From UBA2029 sp037447125 (GTDB lineage Bacteria; Chloroflexota; Anaerolineae; Aggregatilineales; Aggregatilineaceae), in contig JBBIHG010000005.1 of assembly GCA_037447125.1 (NCBI GenBank), positions 1 through 64,000 of the forward strand: DNA of 64,000 nucleotides. The letters are read 5' to 3'. The position numbers and the translations under genes are program-made. The notes below the pieces were generated by a model, which had not been told where the DNA came from, did not search any database, and worked only from the letters and a program-made list of their open reading frames with translations. Of the stretch, positions 60,501 to 64,000 are shown one piece after another. Position 1 is the stretch's first letter. The number at the start of each line of letters is the position of its first letter.

Positions 60501-61022
60501 AGCGCAGGGGACTATCGGGTAAACGAGCGAATTCGCGCACGCGAGGTTCGTCTGATCACGAACGACAACGAGAATCTCGGAGTGGTGTCTTTGCACCGGG
60601 CATTGGAGCTGGCGTCTGAGCGCGAGTTGGATCTCGTTGAAGTCGCGCCCACCGCTGATCCACCCGTCTGCAAGATCATGGACTTCGGCAAGTTTCAGTA
60701 TGAGCGCGCCAAGAAGGAGCGCGAGGCGCGCAAACAGCAGAAGCAGATCGAGGTCAAGGAGATTCGGCTGCGGCCCAAGACAGACGACCATCACCGCCAG
60801 TTCAAGGTGCGCGATGCGCGCCGCTGGCTGGCCGAAGGCATGAAGGTGAAGGTGCGCATCCGCTTCCGGGGACGCGAGATCACCTACCCCGAGATTGCGC
60901 GCGTGATGCTGGACGAGGTGGCCGAAGAGCTCAAGGATATCGCCGTGGTGGAACAGGCGCCCAATATGGAAGGGCGCACGATGCTGATGGTGCTCGCCCC
61001 GGCGACCGACAAGAAGAAGTGA
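60492..61022 (+). CDS. infC: translation initiation factor IF-3
   Basis: Binds the 30S subunit and proofreads initiator tRNA and start codon. The N-domain begins DYRVNERIRAREVRLI, and LDLVEVAPTADPPVCKIMDFGKFQYE is the family signature. The C-domain has KEIRLRPKTDDHHRQFKV and VRIRFRGREITYPE. If translation begins at the ATG the product has 176 residues; at the ATC two codons later, 174. The longer open frame upstream includes the promoter and is rejected. It heads the standard infC-rpmI-rplT operon. Confidence 0.95.
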   Translation: MAISAGDYRVNERIRAREVRLITNDNENLGVVSLHRALELASERELDLVEVAPTADPPVCKIMDFGKFQYERAKKEREARKQQKQIEVKEIRLRPKTDDHHRQFKVRDARRWLAEGMKVKVRIRFRGREITYPEIARVMLDEVAEELKDIAVVEQAPNMEGRTMLMVLAPATDKKK

Positions 61023-61116
61023 TGGGGATCGCTCGCGCGCGACCGTGTTCAATCGCGTCGCTACTTCTGCGCCGCACTCCTGTGCGGTGCTGGCATGTGT
61101 ATGGGGAGTTCTAGTC

Positions 61117-61365
61117 GTGGCCAAGACGAAGCAGAGAAAGTTCAAGATCAAGACCTACAAGAGCGCGGCCAAGCGTTTCAAGGTGACCGCGACGGGCAAG
61201 ATCATGCGCACCAAGGGCGGCAAGAGCCACCTGCGCCGTCGCAAGTCCGCGCGCACCAAGCGCGCCCTGGCCCGCATGCACGAGGTGGTTACGTCCGGCG
61301 ATGCCAGGCGCGTCCGCCGGCTGGCCCCTTACCTGAGCAAGTACAAGCAGAATCCGCCGGCCTAG
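61117..61365 (+). CDS. rpmI: 50S ribosomal protein L35
   Basis: An 82-residue basic protein with AKTKQRKFKIKTYKSAAKRFKVTATGK and SHLRRRKSARTKRA, the L35 pattern, plus a slightly longer C-terminal tail than the usual 64-66 residues. The GTG start is decided by GGGGAG 8 bases upstream and by family alignment. An ATG upstream in the same frame is not used. Confidence 0.95.
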   Translation: MAKTKQRKFKIKTYKSAAKRFKVTATGKIMRTKGGKSHLRRRKSARTKRALARMHEVVTSGDARRVRRLAPYLSKYKQNPPA

Positions 61366-61407
61366 CCCCCGCGTTGTAGCCGGACCTGAACGCAAGGAGC
61401 ATTCGCC

Positions 61408-61758
61408 ATGACTCGTGTGAAGGGCGGGTTCGTTACGCGCCGCCGCCACAAGAAGATCCTGAAGATGACCAAGGGGCAGTGGGGCACCAAGCACCGCCTC
61501 TTCCGCCGCGCCAACGAAGCGATGATGAAGAGCGAGTGGTACGCCTACCGCGACCGCCGCAATCGTCGCCGCGACCTGCGCGCCCTGTGGATCGTGCGCA
61601 TCAATGCGGCTGCCCGTCTCAATGGGCTGTCGTACAGCCGCCTGATGCATGGCCTCAAGCAGGCCAATGTCGAGCTGGATCGCAAGATTCTGGCCGACCT
61701 CGCCGTGCGCGACGGCAATACGTTCGCCTCTCTGGTCGAGCTGGCCAGGCAGGCCTAG
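61408..61758 (+). CDS. rplT: 50S ribosomal protein L20
   Basis: A 116-residue protein of standard length: TRVKGGFVTRRRHKKILKM, then RRANEAMMKSEWYAYRDRRNRRRDLRALWIVRINAA, and the globular end YSRLMHGLKQANVELDRKILADLA. AAGGAGC precedes the ATG. In other bacteria L20 represses this operon. No leader structure for that could be recognised here. Confidence 0.97.
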   Translation: MTRVKGGFVTRRRHKKILKMTKGQWGTKHRLFRRANEAMMKSEWYAYRDRRNRRRDLRALWIVRINAAARLNGLSYSRLMHGLKQANVELDRKILADLAVRDGNTFASLVELARQA

Positions 61759-61784
61759 CTCGCCATACGGCGTCTGCCTTGAGC

Positions 61785-61823
61785 AAAACCGGCGGCTCCC
61801 CTGAGCCGAGACGCCGGTTTTTT
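61785..61823 (+). terminator. terminator of the infC operon
   Basis: Stem AAAACCGGCG/CGCCGGTTTT with an inner GGCTC/GAGCC pair and a TTTTTT tract. Confidence 0.9.
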
Positions 61824-61878
61824 GTGTTGTGGGCCAGGGCTTCTGGGCGGCGCGCCTGTCCTCTGGCGGAGCGATGTC

Positions 61879-62661
61879 ATGTCACTGATCAGCAGCCCAA
61901 ACAATGAGCGGATCAAGCGAGTGCGCCAGCTCCAGCGGCAGGCGCGCGTCCGCCGCAAGGAGCAGCAGCTTGTGTTGGAGGGCGTGCGGCTGGTTCGGGA
62001 TGCGGTGGAGGCGGGCGTCCTGCCGGAGTACGTGCTGCACGCGCCTGAACTTGATCCGCCCGCGCAAGAGCTGGTGGCGGCACTGGGAGAGGCAAGCGTC
62101 CCCTGCCTGGCGGTGATCGAGCCGCTGCTGCATGATCTGGCCGAGACCGAGACCCCCCAGGGCGTGCTGGGCGTCTTCCCCTGGCCAGCGCTGCCTGTGC
62201 CTGGCGCGCCCGGCCTGGTGCTCGTGGCCGATGGCTGGCGCGATCCTGGCAACCTGGGCACGGCGATCCGGGCAGCGGCGGCGGCTGGCGCTGATGCCGT
62301 CGTGCTGACGCCCGGCACCGTGGACCCCTTCAACAGCAAAGCCCTGCGCGCCGGCATGGGCGGGCACTTCCGCGTGCCGCTGCTCTGGCACCGCTGGGAT
62401 GCGCTGCCAGCGGCGTTCCCCAGCTTGCTGATCGCAGTCGCAGAGACGGCGGGCCAGGTATGCTATGACCAGGTGGACTGGACGCAGCCATCGCTGGTCG
62501 TCGTCGGCGGCGAGGCGCACGGTCCGCGCGTCCCGGCCCGCGACCTGCCCCATCTATCGGTCTACATCCCGATGGCGCGCGGCGCGGAGTCGCTCAACGC
62601 GGCGGTCGCTGCCAGCGTGCTGCTCTTTGAGGCGCAGCGCCAGCGGCGGGGGGTGGGCTAG
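61879..62661 (+). CDS. TrmH/SpoU-family rRNA 2'-O-methyltransferase
   Basis: A 260-residue SPOUT methyltransferase. An N-terminal substrate-binding domain (SLISSPNNERIKRVRQLQRQARVRRKEQQLVLEGVRLV) is followed by the knotted catalytic domain with LVLVADGWRDPGNLGTAIRAAAAAGADAV (motif 1 with the catalytic Arg), VVVGGEAHGP (motif 2) and IPMARGAESLNAAVAASVLLFE (motif 3). The MSLISSP start fits the family. It follows the ribosomal protein operon behind a terminator. Confidence 0.92.
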   Translation: MSLISSPNNERIKRVRQLQRQARVRRKEQQLVLEGVRLVRDAVEAGVLPEYVLHAPELDPPAQELVAALGEASVPCLAVIEPLLHDLAETETPQGVLGVFPWPALPVPGAPGLVLVADGWRDPGNLGTAIRAAAAAGADAVVLTPGTVDPFNSKALRAGMGGHFRVPLLWHRWDALPAAFPSLLIAVAETAGQVCYDQVDWTQPSLVVVGGEAHGPRVPARDLPHLSVYIPMARGAESLNAAVAASVLLFEAQRQRRGVG

Positions 62662-62751
62662 CTATCACGAGCGCACGAAAGCGCGGGCAGCGGTCGCAGA
62701 CTCCTGTATACTTAGGGGCAAGCACCCGCTCAGCCGTCACAGGGGGACCTC

Positions 62752-63429
62752 ATGACCAGCCCATCCACTCCACCCGAACTGCTCGAAGCACACCGCTTGC
62801 TCAAGGCCGGTCAGCGCCAGCAAGCAGGAGCGATCCTGAAGCCGTATCTGGCTCAGCACCAGCAGGATGCGCGCGCCTGGTGGCTGATGGCTCACGCGGT
62901 CAGCAGCCAGGACACGGCGCGCCAATGCCTGGAGCAGGTGCTCAAGATCGATCCGAACAACGAGCAGGCGCGTGCGCGCCTTGCCACGCTGACCTCCGCC
63001 GCCGAGATAGGGCCTCGAAGCAGCAGGCCCAGCACCAGGCCGGCGCGGGAACCGGTCGAGACACCAATTGACGAACCAGATGACTCCTTCTTCTTCCCTG
63101 CCGCCGGCGTCCCAGCGGTCTCATCTGGACGCCCCGCGGGGCGATCATCTCCCGTCCGCCCACTCGAGGCAGCACCACCGCCATCTTCGCAGACGCTCAC
63201 TGTACCGTCGTTCGAGGAGTTCGCCGCGCGCTCGTCAGCCAGCGCTGATCCGATCACAGGCGCGCTGGCAGATAACCCATTCGCCGGCATCGAGGACGAG
63301 AACGCGCCCACTCCGCCATCGCCCCAACCCTTTTACACCCGCACTTTCGACCCGGCTGCTCATGCACGGTTGGGCCGTGATGACTCCGCTGGCGCGCCTC
63401 CGCCCGGCAAGGAGCGGCCAACGCCGTAG
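62752..63429 (+). CDS. TPR-like protein with disordered proline-rich tail
   Basis: A 225-residue protein. Residues about 8-75 form two TPR-type helical hairpins (LLEAHRLLKAGQRQQAGAILKPYLAQHQQDARAWWLMAHAV and ARQCLEQVLKIDPNNEQARARL). The remaining two thirds are low-complexity Pro/Ser/Ala sequence with no membrane helix. Probably an adaptor, partners unknown. It is convergent with the BON-domain gene at the right edge. Confidence 0.78.
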   Translation: MTSPSTPPELLEAHRLLKAGQRQQAGAILKPYLAQHQQDARAWWLMAHAVSSQDTARQCLEQVLKIDPNNEQARARLATLTSAAEIGPRSSRPSTRPAREPVETPIDEPDDSFFFPAAGVPAVSSGRPAGRSSPVRPLEAAPPPSSQTLTVPSFEEFAARSSASADPITGALADNPFAGIEDENAPTPPSPQPFYTRTFDPAAHARLGRDDSAGAPPPGKERPTP

Positions 63430-63482
63430 AGGTGCGCGCTGCTGCTGAGCTGACTCGGCGAAGGGCTACAGGACAGGCGATC

Positions 63483-64000
63483 TCAGAGCTTCGCCCGGCT
63501 GTTGGTCGCTGAGGATTGACAGGCCGGGCAGCGCGCCGGGTCGGCGATCAGGATGCCGATCAGGACCTCGCGCACGCCTTCGACGCCAGTCAGCGCGACA
63601 AGGCACCGCTCCCGCTCGGCTTCGCTGTGCGCGTAGCCGGTAGCCAGCACGAAGCCATCCGGCTGCACAACGATGGTCAGATGATCGGCAGGATAGCCGA
63701 TCTGCTTGAGCGCGTCGGCCAGTGCCTCGTCGGAGATGGCGACGGGTGGCTCTGCGCTGATCTGGGTCTGATCGTACCCGTCGGGCGACGCCGGGTACCA
63801 GGGATGGGCGTATTCCGGGGCGGCGGCGTGTGTGTCGCGGGCGCTTGTGGCAGGCGGGTAGTAGGGGTGACCGCGCTGCCAGGCATGGAAGCGACGCAGC
63901 AGGTCGTCGAGGTACGCCCCCCTGATCGCAGCATCCCAGTACGTGGTGGGAGTGGAGTGGCCGCGGTGCCAGCGCAGCGCCTGGGGGCCAGCCGTCTGGC
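63483..64000 (-). CDS. BON-domain protein, 5' end outside the window
   Basis: An open frame of at least 172 codons runs in from the right edge. No ATG occurs early enough, so the gene must begin beyond the window. The last 100 residues (VAISDEALADALKQIG, LTIVVQPDGFVLATGYAHSEAERE, VALTGVEGVREVLIGILI) fit a BON domain, a phospholipid- or ligand-binding module of stress and secretion proteins. The end has a CPAC motif. The upstream part is rich in His, Tyr and Pro (RWHRGHSTPTTYWDAA, WQRGHPYYPPA) and unrecognised. Confidence 0.7.
   Translation of the reverse strand, partial: QTAGPQALRWHRGHSTPTTYWDAAIRGAYLDDLLRRFHAWQRGHPYYPPATSARDTHAAAPEYAHPWYPASPDGYDQTQISAEPPVAISDEALADALKQIGYPADHLTIVVQPDGFVLATGYAHSEAERERCLVALTGVEGVREVLIGILIADPARCPACQSSATNSRAKL

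Overview
The window reads as chromosomal DNA of a GC-rich (roughly 65%) bacterium. It is most likely an uncultured or little-studied member of the Chloroflexota (Anaerolineae-like). This is an inference from gene content: a coproporphyrin-type heme pathway, BmpA-type nucleoside ABC transport, lipobox lipoproteins with TP-rich linkers, NrfHA plus a System I ccm cluster, and no outer-membrane proteins. No rRNA or tRNA gene is present to settle the phylum. The only structured RNA gene seen is a complete tmRNA.

Layout. (1) 1-8.4 kb: a tightly overlapping heme operon, hemD-hemB-hemQ/Rieske-hemE-hemH-hemY-hemL. It is bounded by broken genes: the 3' end of hemC fused tail-to-head with the 3' end of an AhbD/NirJ-like radical SAM gene at about 1.03-1.05 kb, and a hemL that stops about three quarters through. 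hemH carries a frameshift. The enzyme set (HemE, HemY-type oxidase, ferrochelatase, HemQ, no HemN/HemF) fits the coproporphyrin-dependent route. (2) 8.5-14.2 kb: a KimA-type potassium importer and a dipeptide/oligopeptide ABC system. (3) 14.2-26.4 kb: a ten-gene minus-strand operon coupling a BmpA-type nucleoside ABC importer to an ADP-ribosylglycohydrolase homologue, two PfkB kinases, YjbQ and two nucleoside hydrolases. A third hydrolase and two M42-like peptidases lie divergently (26.6-29.8 kb). (4) 29.8-31.7 kb: nitrite reduction to ammonia (NrfA with an all-CXXCH heme set, and NrfH). (5) 32-35.2 kb: a low-GC DUF3800 gene, a GNAT and a lipoprotein. (6) 35.3-35.8 kb: ssrA. (7) 35.9-44.8 kb: a cytochrome c maturation operon, ccmF-H-G-(I)-cytochrome-A-B-C-D, which would mature NrfHA. 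(8) 45.3-51.2 kb: a TIR-like membrane protein, lactate permease, GntR/LacI-type regulator and secreted hydrolase. (9) 51.4-60.3 kb: a metalloprotease, beta-CASP nuclease, RNase D, CorA and a drug-type ABC exporter. (10) 60.4-62.7 kb: infC-rpmI-rplT and an rRNA methyltransferase. (11) The right edge holds a TPR protein and a BON-domain protein cut by the window end.

A recurring theme is small dispersed palindromic repeats. One family of 140-180 bp elements has terminal inverted repeats built around AGAGCGTGT (three copies). A related core sits in frame inside the 5' end of ccmH and lengthens that protein. Another copy supplies the stop codon of the CcmI-like gene. The best candidates for something undescribed are the nucleoside/ADP-ribose scavenging operon, with its unusual permease ectodomain and non-canonical hydrolases, and the HemQ-Rieske fusion.
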